Origin: Sphingopyxis macrogoltabida
GTDB lineage: Bacteria; Pseudomonadota; Alphaproteobacteria; Sphingomonadales; Sphingomonadaceae
Assembly (NCBI RefSeq): GCF_001307295.1
Contig: NZ_CP012700.1
Coordinates: 809,001 to 873,000 of the forward strand
Direction: 5' to 3'
Length of the DNA: 64,000 nt
A program made the translations under genes and the position numbers. Shown piece by piece: positions 34,515-43,011 of this stretch (position 1 is the first letter of the stretch; every line of letters begins with the position of its first letter). The notes beneath the pieces are model-generated. The model did not search any database and was not told the origin of the DNA. It saw only the letters and a program-made list of their open reading frames with translations.

Positions 34515-36005
34515 ATGCCCTTTCAGAGCCAAGAGAATAGCAGCGCGGCGCTGGAGCCACGGGCCGCCTTAGCGATCCCCCTTCAGGCGGCCTGGTTGCC
34601 CTTGCTTTTCGTCGCCCTGCACGGTGCGCTGCTGGTCGTCGGCGGGCGCCATGCATGGCTTGTCTCGCTCGTCTTTCTAATCCTCGCCCCGCTGATGGCC
34701 GGTGCAGCCTGCATCTATCGGGCGCGGCACGGCGGCTTCGCGCGCGGCTGGATCGCGCTGGCGATCGCCATGCTGCTGTGGGCCGGCGGCATGGCGGGCA
34801 ATTTGTTCAGCGGGCTGGTGCTCGATAGCTGGTCGGGCGTCGGCGCGCTCAGCATGCTGCTGTTCATCCTCTATGGCGTGCCGATCATCCTCGTCCTCGC
34901 CGTTCCCGAACGCGAACCCTGGCCGGTCCGGCTGATCGATGCCGGCCTGGCGCTCGCCCTCGGCTATCTCTTCTTCCGGCACACGTTCGCGCTGGCGTCG
35001 CTGGCGGATGCGAGCTTGTCGAATATCGTCAAGCTGCGGCTGATGTTCGATATCGAAAATCTCTATATCTTCGCTTTCGCGTTGATCCGCTTCCTGGCGA
35101 GCGCCAATCCCGCGCAGCGCGCCTTTTTCGGCGGCCTTTCCGTCTATGCCGCGCTTTATCTGGTGACGGCCGCTTTCATCAATCATCTGCATTCGGACGT
35201 CTACTATGGTCAGTGGCCCGATCTGGTGATCGGACTGCCGTTCCTGATCCTTGCAGGACTCGCGCTGGCCGACAGGGGCGGCGCGTCGATGCCTGTATCG
35301 CTCCGTTTCGGGCGGGCCGTGCGAGTCGGCGGCCCGCTCATGCTTCCTGCGGCTTTGCTCACCGTCTCGGCGGTGCTGGTTGGCGCCCAACCGCTCCATG
35401 CGATTGCCGGCTGCGCCGCGGCGATTCTCGGCTATGGCATGCGCACGATCTGGGTGCAGGTTCGCAGTCTCGATGCGCACGACCGGCTCGAGCATCTTGC
35501 CCGTGTCGATCAGCTGACCGGGCTGGGCAACCGGCGGCAGTTCGACGAAAGTCTGCGCCGCGAATGGCTGCGCGCGCAGCGGACGGGGCAGGGGCTTGCG
35601 CTGCTGATGATCGACATCGATCATTTCAAATTGCTCAACGACAGCTTCGGTCATCCGGTCGGCGATCGCCGGTTGCACGAGGTCGCGCAGGCGCTCGCCG
35701 GTTGCGCAACGCGCGGCGTCGATACGGTCGCGCGCTATGGGGGCGAGGAGTTCGCCGCGATCCTGCCCGGCGCGACGCCGCAGCACGCGCGCATGCTTGC
35801 CGAAACGATGCGCGCGGCGGTTGCACGGCTGGAGCTGCCGTCGCCTGCGCCTCTCGGCTATGTCACCGTGAGCATCGGTATCGGCCATATCGATCAGGTC
35901 GCGGACGGCGACGTTGCCGTGCTGGCGGCAGCCGCCGACGCGGCGCTCTATGAAGCGAAACAGAGCGGCCGCAACCGGTCGATGACGCACGCCGCGACCG
36001 GTTAG
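34515..36005 (+). CDS. Diguanylate cyclase with N-terminal membrane domain
   Basis: 496 residues. About eight hydrophobic segments between residues ~22 and ~320 form an integral membrane sensor region of unrecognised type; a GGDEF domain follows (~330-490). The active-site motif is YGGEEF, with the RGVD inhibitory (I-site) motif five residues upstream, so product inhibition by c-di-GMP is expected. DQLTGLGNRRQFD opens the domain. It makes c-di-GMP from two GTP. It is divergent from the TIR operon and convergent with the broken doxX gene, whose 3' end lies just beyond its stop. Confidence 0.95.
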   Translation: MPFQSQENSSAALEPRAALAIPLQAAWLPLLFVALHGALLVVGGRHAWLVSLVFLILAPLMAGAACIYRARHGGFARGWIALAIAMLLWAGGMAGNLFSGLVLDSWSGVGALSMLLFILYGVPIILVLAVPEREPWPVRLIDAGLALALGYLFFRHTFALASLADASLSNIVKLRLMFDIENLYIFAFALIRFLASANPAQRAFFGGLSVYAALYLVTAAFINHLHSDVYYGQWPDLVIGLPFLILAGLALADRGGASMPVSLRFGRAVRVGGPLMLPAALLTVSAVLVGAQPLHAIAGCAAAILGYGMRTIWVQVRSLDAHDRLEHLARVDQLTGLGNRRQFDESLRREWLRAQRTGQGLALLMIDIDHFKLLNDSFGHPVGDRRLHEVAQALAGCATRGVDTVARYGGEEFAAILPGATPQHARMLAETMRAAVARLELPSPAPLGYVTVSIGIGHIDQVADGDVAVLAAAADAALYEAKQSGRNRSMTHAATG

Positions 36006-36023
36006 GTATCGCCGCCTGGGCGT

Positions 36024-36403
36024 TTACGCCTTCGCCTTGCCCTCGACGCTCCAGATCCCGGCGCCGTGCGTCGCGATGAACAGGAAGATGAAGCAATAAA
36101 GCGCGATCGTTTCGCCGCCGTTGACGATCGGGAAGGCGCCCTGGCTGCCGTGCGCGACCAATAGCCGACTGCGGACATGCCGCTGGCGAGGAAGGCCGCC
36201 GGGCGTGTGAACAGGCCGATGACGATCAATCCCCCCGCGACCAGCTCGATTGCCCCCGCGGCATAGAGCATCGGATTGAGCGGCATCGGGAAAGCCGCCG
36301 GAAAATTGAAGAATTTCTGCACGCCATGCGCCAGGAACAGCAGCCCGGCGACGATGCGCAGGAGCGCATAGGCCTGTGCGCCATAACCATCGAGAAATTT
36401 CAT
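36024..36403 (-). pseudogene. DoxX family membrane protein, frameshifted
   Basis: The first ~82 codons read as a normal DoxX protein (LLRIVAGLLFLAHGVQKFF, AGAIELVAGGLIVIGLFTRP, FLASGMSAVGY), then the frame breaks near 36160 and the rest (VAHGSQGAFPIVNGGETIALYC..., FLFIATHGAGIW) continues in another frame to a stop at 36024. The span is 380 nt, one base short of 127 codons. TATTGG where TATTTGG would restore the frame suggests loss of one T. DoxX proteins are small four-helix membrane proteins linked to redox stress. It may be a recent pseudogene or a sequencing error. Confidence 0.85.
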
Positions 36404-36482
36404 GATCGCTCCCCCTCATTCCGGTTGTCGAGGCGGGTAGGCTAACGAAATTTTCGGCGAAGGCGAATTTTTTCGCGGCCCA

Positions 36483-36509
36483 TGTCACATCGACCGATCC
36501 TGTCTCGTC
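36483..36509 (+). promoter_or_regulatory. ECF41-type promoter
   Basis: TGTCACA (36483-36489) and CGTC (36506-36509) are separated by 16 bp, matching the promoter signature described for ECF41 sigma factors. It lies 33 bp upstream of the carboxymuconolactone-decarboxylase gene that is followed by an ECF41 sigma gene, giving an autoregulated pair. Confidence 0.75.
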
Positions 36510-36541
36510 ATGTCTGCACAACCCCAGCAAAGGAGCATGAC

Positions 36542-37000
36542 ATGACCCGGATAACCGACCCCTTCGCCGCCTCGCCGCAGTTGATGAAACAGTGGATGGC
36601 GGTGTCGCTTGCCGCGCAGAACAGCCTCGAACCGAGCCTGATCGAACTCGTCAAGATCCGCTCGTCGATCCTCAACGGCTGCGCCAACTGCATCAACATG
36701 CACAGCGTCGAAGCGCGCGCCAAAGGCGAAACCGAACAGCGCATCTACCTGCTTGCCGCGTGGCACGAAGCGCCCGTCTATACCGATCGCGAGCGCGCGG
36801 CGCTGGCGTGGACCGACGCCTTGACCCGCCTGTCGCAAGGGCACACACAGAAGGACGCCCGCGCCGCGCTCGATGCGCATTTCACGCCGGAGGAACAGAT
36901 GAACCTCACCGTGATGATCAACGTCATCAACGGCTGGAACCGCATCGCGGTCGGCTTCGACCTCTGGTACGAAGGCGGCGCGCCCGCAAAGGCCGCCTGA
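36542..37000 (+). CDS. Carboxymuconolactone decarboxylase (AhpD-like) family protein
   Basis: 152 residues from ATG 36542 with AAGGAG six bases upstream. The AhpD-like motif CANCINMH (CxxC-x3-H) at ~47-54 is complete, suggesting a thiol-based peroxidase or disulfide function. The C-terminal part (VMINVINGWNRIAVGFDLWYEGG) is typical of the family. Proteins of this group are the usual partner of ECF41 sigma factors, and the sigma gene starts one base inside this stop codon (TGATG). An ECF41 consensus promoter precedes it. Confidence 0.94.
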   Translation: MTRITDPFAASPQLMKQWMAVSLAAQNSLEPSLIELVKIRSSILNGCANCINMHSVEARAKGETEQRIYLLAAWHEAPVYTDRERAALAWTDALTRLSQGHTQKDARAALDAHFTPEEQMNLTVMINVINGWNRIAVGFDLWYEGGAPAKAA

Positions 37001-37875
37001 TGACGGGCGAAAGCGTCCACGGCGAGGCGGGGGCGGCGGAGGCAGCGGCGAGTTTCGATCCGCTGCGCCCGCTCCTCATCCGCGTCGCCTATCGCATGCT
37101 CGGCTCGGTCGCCGATGCCGAGGATGTGGTGCAGGATGCCTTCCTCCGCTGGCTCGGCACCGACCGCAGCGAGGTGCGCGAGCCGGCCGCCTTCCTCCGG
37201 CGGACGGTGACACGGCTTTGCCTCGACCAGCTCAAGTCGGCGCGCCGCACCCGCGAGACCTATGTCGGTCCCTGGCTGCCCGATCCGCTCGTCGAGGAAG
37301 AGGAAGCCGACGACGTCACGCTGCCGCTGATGCTCGCGCTCGAACGCCTGTCGCCGCTCGAACGCGCGGCGTTCCTCCTGCACGACGTCTTCGGTGTCGG
37401 TTTCGACGAGGTCGGGGCGACGATCGGCCGCGACGCCGCCGCGACGCGCCAACTCGCGGCGCGCGCCCGCAGCCACGTCCGCGAGGCGCGGCCGCGCTAC
37501 AAGCTCGAGAAAGAGCAGGGGATGGAAATCGCCAACGCCTTTTTCGCCGCGTCGCGCAGCGGCGACATGAGCGCGCTCGGCGCGCTGCTCGCCGCCGATG
37601 TCGGCATGTGGGCCGACGGCGGCGGCAAGCGTCCCGCCGCGATGGGACCGGTGCTTGGCTTCGACACGGTGCTGAAGCTTCACCGCAGCCTTGCGGTGCT
37701 GTTCGGCAAATATGGCTCGACGCTCGTCCACTTGGGGCTGATCAACGGCCTGCCGGGATTCGTGACGCGCGAGGCCGATGGCGAATTGCAGACGACGGCG
37801 CTCGAGATCGAAGACGGCAAGGTCACCGGCATCTATGTGATGCGCAATCCCGACAAGCTCAAACACATGCATTAA
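37000..37875 (+). CDS. ECF41-group RNA polymerase sigma factor (SigJ-like)
   Basis: 291 residues. Sigma region 2 (LLIRVAYRMLGSVADAEDVVQDAFLRW) and region 4 (LSPLERAAFLLHDVFGVGFDEVGATIGRDAAATRQLAARAR) are followed by a ~110-residue SnoaL-like extension. The linker motif WLPDPL and the DGGGK motif in the extension mark the ECF41 group, where the extension regulates activity and no separate anti-sigma factor is needed. It overlaps the carboxymuconolactone-decarboxylase gene by one base and likely controls the promoter at 36483. Confidence 0.95.
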   Translation: MTGESVHGEAGAAEAAASFDPLRPLLIRVAYRMLGSVADAEDVVQDAFLRWLGTDRSEVREPAAFLRRTVTRLCLDQLKSARRTRETYVGPWLPDPLVEEEEADDVTLPLMLALERLSPLERAAFLLHDVFGVGFDEVGATIGRDAAATRQLAARARSHVREARPRYKLEKEQGMEIANAFFAASRSGDMSALGALLAADVGMWADGGGKRPAAMGPVLGFDTVLKLHRSLAVLFGKYGSTLVHLGLINGLPGFVTREADGELQTTALEIEDGKVTGIYVMRNPDKLKHMH

Positions 37876-37898
37876 GCGTGGTCGCCATTTACTGAATC

Positions 37899-37974
37899 GT
37901 CATCCCGGCGAAGGCCGGGATCTCACCGATGCGTCAGGGCGATATGGCCGGATCCCGGCCTTCGCCGGGATGAC
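37899..37974. repeat. REP-like palindromic element, type 2
   Basis: A 76-bp element with inverted ends (GTCATCCCGGCGAAGGCCGGGATC and its complement), each containing a GGCGAAGGCC-type palindrome. It lies in the 262-bp gap after the ECF41 gene and before the biotin-carboxylase operon. Its half-site motif is shared with the shorter hairpin at 58119. Confidence 0.8.
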
Positions 37975-38137
37975 AAGATAAGGAGGGTCATGCTTCAATC
38001 TAACCCGACTACGCTCGTCGCCGTGCAATTTCGTTCGACGATTTCGCCTAAACACTCTTTCCCTGCGCGTCGGACGGTGCTAACCGGAGGTCAGCGAACG
38101 AGTCCCCGGTCGACAGGGGGCGGGCAAGGGGTGAGTG

Positions 38138-39685
38138 ATGTTGAGCTACGCGCGATTGCTGGAAGCGAACAATGCGATCCAGACACTGGGCGACGATACC
38201 TATTGGCTGTGCGTGACGCGGACGGTGCAGGAATCGAAACTGTTCCCCGTGCCGTCCTATATGCTGCTGTCCTATCTCTGCTGCTTCTATCGCTATCCCG
38301 AGCTGCTGCGAAAGGTCGAGGCGAAGATGCCGGCCGAGGAAATCGGCGACCGCGCGCGTGCAATGGGCGGCAAGTTCGGCAATTTGCCGGGCTGGGGCCT
38401 GCCGACCTTCTATCTGCTCGGCCGCGAGATGCTGATCAACTTCGGCATGCTCGATCCCGCCGATGCCGCGGAAGATGTCGCCTATGTCATGGCCTTCTGG
38501 CGCCGCTTCAAACTCGCGCAACAGCGCGAGGACGGCCACCTCAATGCGCGCGAATTTGGCCAGCGCGTGCAATTGCTGCCCGAACGCCGCGTCCAGCGCT
38601 TCCACGCCGACCTGCACGCCTGCGCGGTGGGCGACCGGTTGCACAAGGCGGCGCAGGCATTCCTCGCCACCGTGTCGCAATATGGTTTTCTCGTGTCGTG
38701 CGAGAGCCGCGTGTCGCTCAACAACAACGGCCCCTATAACCTCGGCGACGGCCGCGAGCTCATCGTTCGCGAATTCACCGACCTCGCCGAGGGCGACTAT
38801 CCGTGGCTCGACGGGATCGCGGGCGACATTCCCTACAATAACCTGACCGTCACGATGGAGGCGACGGGGTGCCATTTCTATCTGATGGACGATTGGGGCA
38901 GCTTTGAATCGCGTCCCGAATTCACCGCCGACAAGCTGACCGGCGTCGGTCTCTATACCTCCGACGTGCTGTCGGAAGGTTTCGTGCCCGTCGGCATGGG
39001 CTCGGCCGACGAACTCGCCGGCACATTCGAGGAACTGACCGAGAAGGTGCGCGTCGCGACCGTCGCGCTGTGGAAGCGCGTCGCGGGCTGGAGCCGCGAC
39101 CAGATGATGGACGCCGGAGCGCTCGTCTATTTCTCGATGGCGAAGGATTTCGCGCACATCGCCGGAGTCTATGACGTCAATGACTGGATGACGATCGACC
39201 CGCGCGCCGACCGCTTCCGCCCCTTGCTCAACGACGAGTTCGGGCGCGATTTCCTGGGCGAACTGGTCGGCCTTGTCGACCTGCCGAGCCAGCGGATCAG
39301 CGACTATGCGATGATGCAGCACAACAACAATCCGGTCCGCTATATCTCGCAGATACCGTATAGCGTCCTCGGCCGCGACGGCGCGGCGCCGGAGCTGGCG
39401 CCGATCGGCGAGGGCGTCACCCATCTCGGCGCCAAGGCCGACCGTTATACGACGACTGCCGGGGCGTTGACGCTGACCGAATATAATGCGCGCGCCGCGG
39501 CGTTCGTGCCGCGGCAGATGGCGCCCGATTATCGTTTCCTGTGCGACACGACGGTCAAATATCGCAGCGACGACCCCGCGGTACAGGCGATGTACCGCGA
39601 CGAGCAGCAGGGGTCGCGGCTCGCCGGCAAGGGGGCGGGCCTGAGCCGCGCCGACATCGAAGCCTTGCGGGGAGCAGGTCAATGA
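38138..39685 (+). CDS. Protein of unknown function at head of biotin-carboxylase operon
   Basis: 515 residues from ATG 38138 (GTG 38135 is an alternative). No signal peptide and no long hydrophobic segment; probably soluble. The sequence is rich in aromatic residues, with segments such as LPGWGLPTFYLLGREML, SLNNNGPYNLGDGRELIVREF, MEATGCHFYLMDDWGSF and YAMMQHNNNPVRYISQIPYSVLG. I do not recognise the family. Its stop overlaps the BCCP start (ATGA), so it is translationally coupled to a biotin-dependent carboxylase and should be functionally linked: possibly an extra subunit, a substrate-preparing enzyme, or an acceptor-binding protein. Confidence 0.85.
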   Translation: MLSYARLLEANNAIQTLGDDTYWLCVTRTVQESKLFPVPSYMLLSYLCCFYRYPELLRKVEAKMPAEEIGDRARAMGGKFGNLPGWGLPTFYLLGREMLINFGMLDPADAAEDVAYVMAFWRRFKLAQQREDGHLNAREFGQRVQLLPERRVQRFHADLHACAVGDRLHKAAQAFLATVSQYGFLVSCESRVSLNNNGPYNLGDGRELIVREFTDLAEGDYPWLDGIAGDIPYNNLTVTMEATGCHFYLMDDWGSFESRPEFTADKLTGVGLYTSDVLSEGFVPVGMGSADELAGTFEELTEKVRVATVALWKRVAGWSRDQMMDAGALVYFSMAKDFAHIAGVYDVNDWMTIDPRADRFRPLLNDEFGRDFLGELVGLVDLPSQRISDYAMMQHNNNPVRYISQIPYSVLGRDGAAPELAPIGEGVTHLGAKADRYTTTAGALTLTEYNARAAAFVPRQMAPDYRFLCDTTVKYRSDDPAVQAMYRDEQQGSRLAGKGAGLSRADIEALRGAGQ

Positions 39686-40176
39686 GCGCCGCCGATCGTA
39701 CCGCCGAACTCGAGCAACTGATCGCCGAGTTCGAGAAGTCGGGGCTGCGCGAACTGCACGTCGTGCGCGACGGCGTCGAAATCTATCTGTCGAACGACGC
39801 CGGCAGCATCGGGCTCAGCACGGGAGCGTCTGCCGCCCCCGCACCCTCATCGCCAGTCTCCCCTGCCGCCGCCGGTACGGTACCCCCGTCGCCGGCGGCG
39901 GACTCTTTGCCTGCGGCAGAGACATGGCCCGAAGGTGCAGAGATCGTGCGGGCGCCCTATCTCGGCACCTTCTATCGCGCGCCGAAGCCCGGTTCGCCAG
40001 CCTATGTCGAGGTCGGCAGCGCGGTGACCGCGGAATCGGAACTCTGCCTCGTCGAGGTGATGAAATTGTTCACGACCGTCCGTGCCTGCAGCGATGGCAT
40101 CGTCCACGCCATCCTGTCGGCCGACGGCGCGCTGGTCGAAGCCGACCAGCCGCTGTTCGTGATCGTGAAGGGCTGA
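39682..40176 (+). CDS. Biotin carboxyl carrier protein (AccB-like)
   Basis: 164 residues. An N-terminal helix-strand AccB-like segment (LEQLIAEFEKSGLRELHVVRDGVEIYLS) is followed by an Ala/Pro-rich linker (~45-80) and a biotinyl domain with the motif VEVMKLFTT, where Lys128 is the biotinylation site. Coupled by ATGA overlap to the unknown 515-residue gene and three bases before the biotin carboxylase gene. It is shorter and more acidic in the linker than a typical housekeeping AccB, and the operon context says it serves a dedicated carboxylase. Confidence 0.92.
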   Translation: MSAADRTAELEQLIAEFEKSGLRELHVVRDGVEIYLSNDAGSIGLSTGASAAPAPSSPVSPAAAGTVPPSPAADSLPAAETWPEGAEIVRAPYLGTFYRAPKPGSPAYVEVGSAVTAESELCLVEVMKLFTTVRACSDGIVHAILSADGALVEADQPLFVIVKG

Positions 40177-40179
40177 CCG

Positions 40180-41547
40180 ATGGCGATCGCCCGCCTGTTC
40201 ATTGCCAACCGCGGCGAGATCGCGCTGCGCGTCGCGCGCGCCGCGCAGGCGCTGAATATCGAGACCGTGCTGGGTGTGTCTGAAGCCGACCGCGACAGCG
40301 CCGCGGCGCGGCTGGTCGACCGCACCATCGTGCTGGGGCCCGGTCCCGCGGCGCGCAGCTATCTCGATGCGAAACTCGTCGTACAGGCGGCGAAGGCGAC
40401 CGGCTGCGACGCGCTCCACCCGGGCTATGGCTTCCTCTCCGAGCGCGCGATGTTCGCGCAGCTCTGCGAGGATCATGGCATTATCTTCGTCGGGCCGCAG
40501 CCGGACATCATCGACGCGCTCGGCGACAAGCTGCGTGCGCGCGAAATGGCGTCGGCGGCCGGGGTGCCGCTGGTCCCCGGCAGCGGCGAGATCGGCAGCG
40601 CCGCCGACGCGCGGCGCATCGCCGACGAAATCGGCTATCCGGTGCTGCTGAAGGCCGCGGCGGGCGGCGGCGGACGCGGCATGGTGATCGCGAACAACGG
40701 CGAAGAGGTCGAGGCGGGTTACGGGCGCGCGAGCGCCGAGGCGCTGGCGGCGTTCAACGACGGCACTTTGTTCATGGAGCGCTTCGTTCCCGAGGCGCGC
40801 CACGTCGAGGTGCAGTTGATCGGCGACGGGCAGGGCAAGGTCGTCCATTTCGGCGAGCGCGATTGTTCGGTGCAGCGCCGCTACCAGAAATTGATCGAGG
40901 AAGCGCCGAGCGTCGCCATGCCCGACAGCCTGCGCGCGGCGCTGCACAAGGCGGCGGTAGATCTGGCCGCGAGCGTCGATTATCGCAACGCCGGGACGGT
41001 CGAATTCCTGTACGACGTGATGCGGCAGGAGGTCTATTTCATCGAGGTCAACGCGCGCATCCAGGTCGAGCATCCGGTCAGCGAAATGGTGAGCGGCGTC
41101 GATCTGGTGCAGCAGCAGCTTCGCGTCGCGGGCGGGCAGGGGCTGTCGATGGCGCAGGACGATGTCGTGCTGTCGGGTCATGCGATCGAATGCCGCATCA
41201 ATGCCGAGGATGCGGCGCGCGGTTTCACCCCCGTTCCCGGCACGATCACCCGCTGGGCGCCGCCCGAAGGCGAGGGCATCCGGCTCGACAGCCATATGAG
41301 CAGCGGCGCCGCGATCCCGCCCTTCTATGACTCGATGGTCGGCAAGCTGATCGTCCATGGCAAGGACCGCGCCGAGGCGGTGTCGCGGCTGACCGACGCG
41401 CTCGACGATTTCACCGTCGAAGGCGTGCCGACGACGATCGACCTCCACCGGCAGATCGTCCGCCATCCCGATTTTATCGCCAACGCTTTCCATACGCGCT
41501 GGCTCGAACAAGTGATGCTCGCCGAACCGGCGATCGCAGCGGAGTAG
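40180..41547 (+). CDS. Biotin carboxylase subunit
   Basis: 455 residues, AccC-like. N-terminal LFIANRGEIALRVARAA, ATP-grasp domain with KAAAGGGGRGM glycine loop, ERFVPEARHVEVQ, and the EVNARIQVEHPVSEMVSGVDLV active-site segment; the C-terminal cap contains GHAIECRINAEDA. It carboxylates biotin on BCCP using ATP and bicarbonate. It is part of the six-gene operon from 38138 to 45785. Three bases separate it from both neighbours. Confidence 0.96.
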   Translation: MAIARLFIANRGEIALRVARAAQALNIETVLGVSEADRDSAAARLVDRTIVLGPGPAARSYLDAKLVVQAAKATGCDALHPGYGFLSERAMFAQLCEDHGIIFVGPQPDIIDALGDKLRAREMASAAGVPLVPGSGEIGSAADARRIADEIGYPVLLKAAAGGGGRGMVIANNGEEVEAGYGRASAEALAAFNDGTLFMERFVPEARHVEVQLIGDGQGKVVHFGERDCSVQRRYQKLIEEAPSVAMPDSLRAALHKAAVDLAASVDYRNAGTVEFLYDVMRQEVYFIEVNARIQVEHPVSEMVSGVDLVQQQLRVAGGQGLSMAQDDVVLSGHAIECRINAEDAARGFTPVPGTITRWAPPEGEGIRLDSHMSSGAAIPPFYDSMVGKLIVHGKDRAEAVSRLTDALDDFTVEGVPTTIDLHRQIVRHPDFIANAFHTRWLEQVMLAEPAIAAE

Positions 41548-41550
41548 CCG

Positions 41551-43005
41551 ATGGCGCACATCAAATTTCTCGACGAAACCTGCCGCGACGGCCAGCAGAG
41601 CCTGTGGGGCATGCGAATGCAGGCGGGGCAGGCCTATCCGGCGCTGCCGACGATCGACCAGACCGGCTATTCGACGATCAGCCTTGCCGGGTCGTCGCTG
41701 TTCGAAGTGCTCGTCCGCCATTGCCAGGAGGATCCCTGGGCGGGGTTCGACCTGATGATGAGCCAGATCAAGAATACCCCGGTGCGCGGCGGCATCCGCT
41801 CGAACGGGTCGGTGACCTTCGGTTTCACGCCGCAGGTCTTGATGGACCTCTGGATGGAGCGGCTCTGCGTCCACGGGGTGCGGAGCTGGTGGATTTACGA
41901 CGTGCTGTTCAACATCGACAAGATGACGCGGCTCGCCAAGCTGTCGAAGAAATATGACTGCAAGGTCGCGGCGACGATGCTGTTCACCCTGTCGCCGGTG
42001 CACGACGATGCCTTCTGGGCCGACAAGGCCGACAAGCTCTCGGCGATCCCCGAAGTCGACAGCCTGCTGCTCTACGACACGGGCGGCGTGCTCGACCGCG
42101 ACCGGATCAAGACGCTCGTTCCCGCGATCGTCGCCAATGCGCGCGGCAAGCCGGTCGAGATGCATTCGAACAATATGCTGGGGCAATCGGCCAAGGCCTA
42201 TTGCGACGCCGTCGAATATGGCGTGACCGTGCTCCACACCGCCGCGCGGTCGATGGCGAACGGCCCGTCGATCCCGTCGATCGACATCATGGTCAAGAAT
42301 ATGGAGGCGCTCGGCCACACGCACGACATTGATGTGTCGAAACTGCAGCCGGTGTCCGAGCATTTCCGCAAGGTGGCGAAGACCGCGGGTTATCTCCACG
42401 ACCAGCATTATGAATATGATGTCACCTCGCTGACCACCCAGATCCCCGGCGGGATGATGGGGACGCTGCGCAATCAGCTCATCCAGCAGAATATGCTCGA
42501 CATGCTGCCGCAGGTGCTGGGCGAGGTGGCGGCGGTGCGCCGCGAGCTGGGCTATCCCGGCATGGCGACGCCCTTCGCGCAGCTCGTCGGCACGCTCGCG
42601 GTGCTCAATATCGTCACCGGCAAGCGCTATGGCGCGATCCCCGACGAGGTGATCCAATATGCCGCCGGCTATTATGGCGAGCCGCCGGCGCCGATCGATC
42701 CGGACGTCATGGACCGCATCGCCGCGGCGCCGCGCGCCAAGGAAATCTTCGGCAATCCGCCGCCCGAGCCGACGCTGGAAGATCTGAAACGCCAGCACGG
42801 TACCGAGGACGAGGACGAACTGATCCTGCGCGCGCTGGTCCCCGCGTCGGACATCGTCCGCATGCGCGCGGCGGGACCGCTGAAGCGCGATTATCCGACG
42901 CTCTCGTCGCCCGAGATGGAGCAGGTGCGGCGGCTGATGCAGGTCGCGAATACGCCGTTCGTGCAGATCAAGTCGGCCGAACTCGATCTCGTCATGCGGC
43001 GCTGA
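41551..43005 (+). CDS. Carboxyltransferase of HMGL/pyruvate-carboxylase type, divergent active site
   Basis: 484 residues, DRE-TIM fold like pyruvate carboxylase or oxaloacetate decarboxylase alpha. The first-strand motif DETCRDGQQSLWG (Asp8) is kept. Where these enzymes carry the carbamylated Lys (IKDMAGLL type), this protein reads LYDTGGVL, with Tyr175 in the Lys position; and where they have the metal site HTHDT, it reads HSNNM (His205, Asn207). The C-terminal part keeps QIPGGMMGTLRNQL and a carboxylase-like FxQLVGTLAVLNIVTG segment. The fold is clear; the substrate and exact chemistry are not. A non-pyruvate acceptor is likely. Confidence 0.85.
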   Translation: MAHIKFLDETCRDGQQSLWGMRMQAGQAYPALPTIDQTGYSTISLAGSSLFEVLVRHCQEDPWAGFDLMMSQIKNTPVRGGIRSNGSVTFGFTPQVLMDLWMERLCVHGVRSWWIYDVLFNIDKMTRLAKLSKKYDCKVAATMLFTLSPVHDDAFWADKADKLSAIPEVDSLLLYDTGGVLDRDRIKTLVPAIVANARGKPVEMHSNNMLGQSAKAYCDAVEYGVTVLHTAARSMANGPSIPSIDIMVKNMEALGHTHDIDVSKLQPVSEHFRKVAKTAGYLHDQHYEYDVTSLTTQIPGGMMGTLRNQLIQQNMLDMLPQVLGEVAAVRRELGYPGMATPFAQLVGTLAVLNIVTGKRYGAIPDEVIQYAAGYYGEPPAPIDPDVMDRIAAAPRAKEIFGNPPPEPTLEDLKRQHGTEDEDELILRALVPASDIVRMRAAGPLKRDYPTLSSPEMEQVRRLMQVANTPFVQIKSAELDLVMRR

Positions 43006-43011
43006 CACGCG

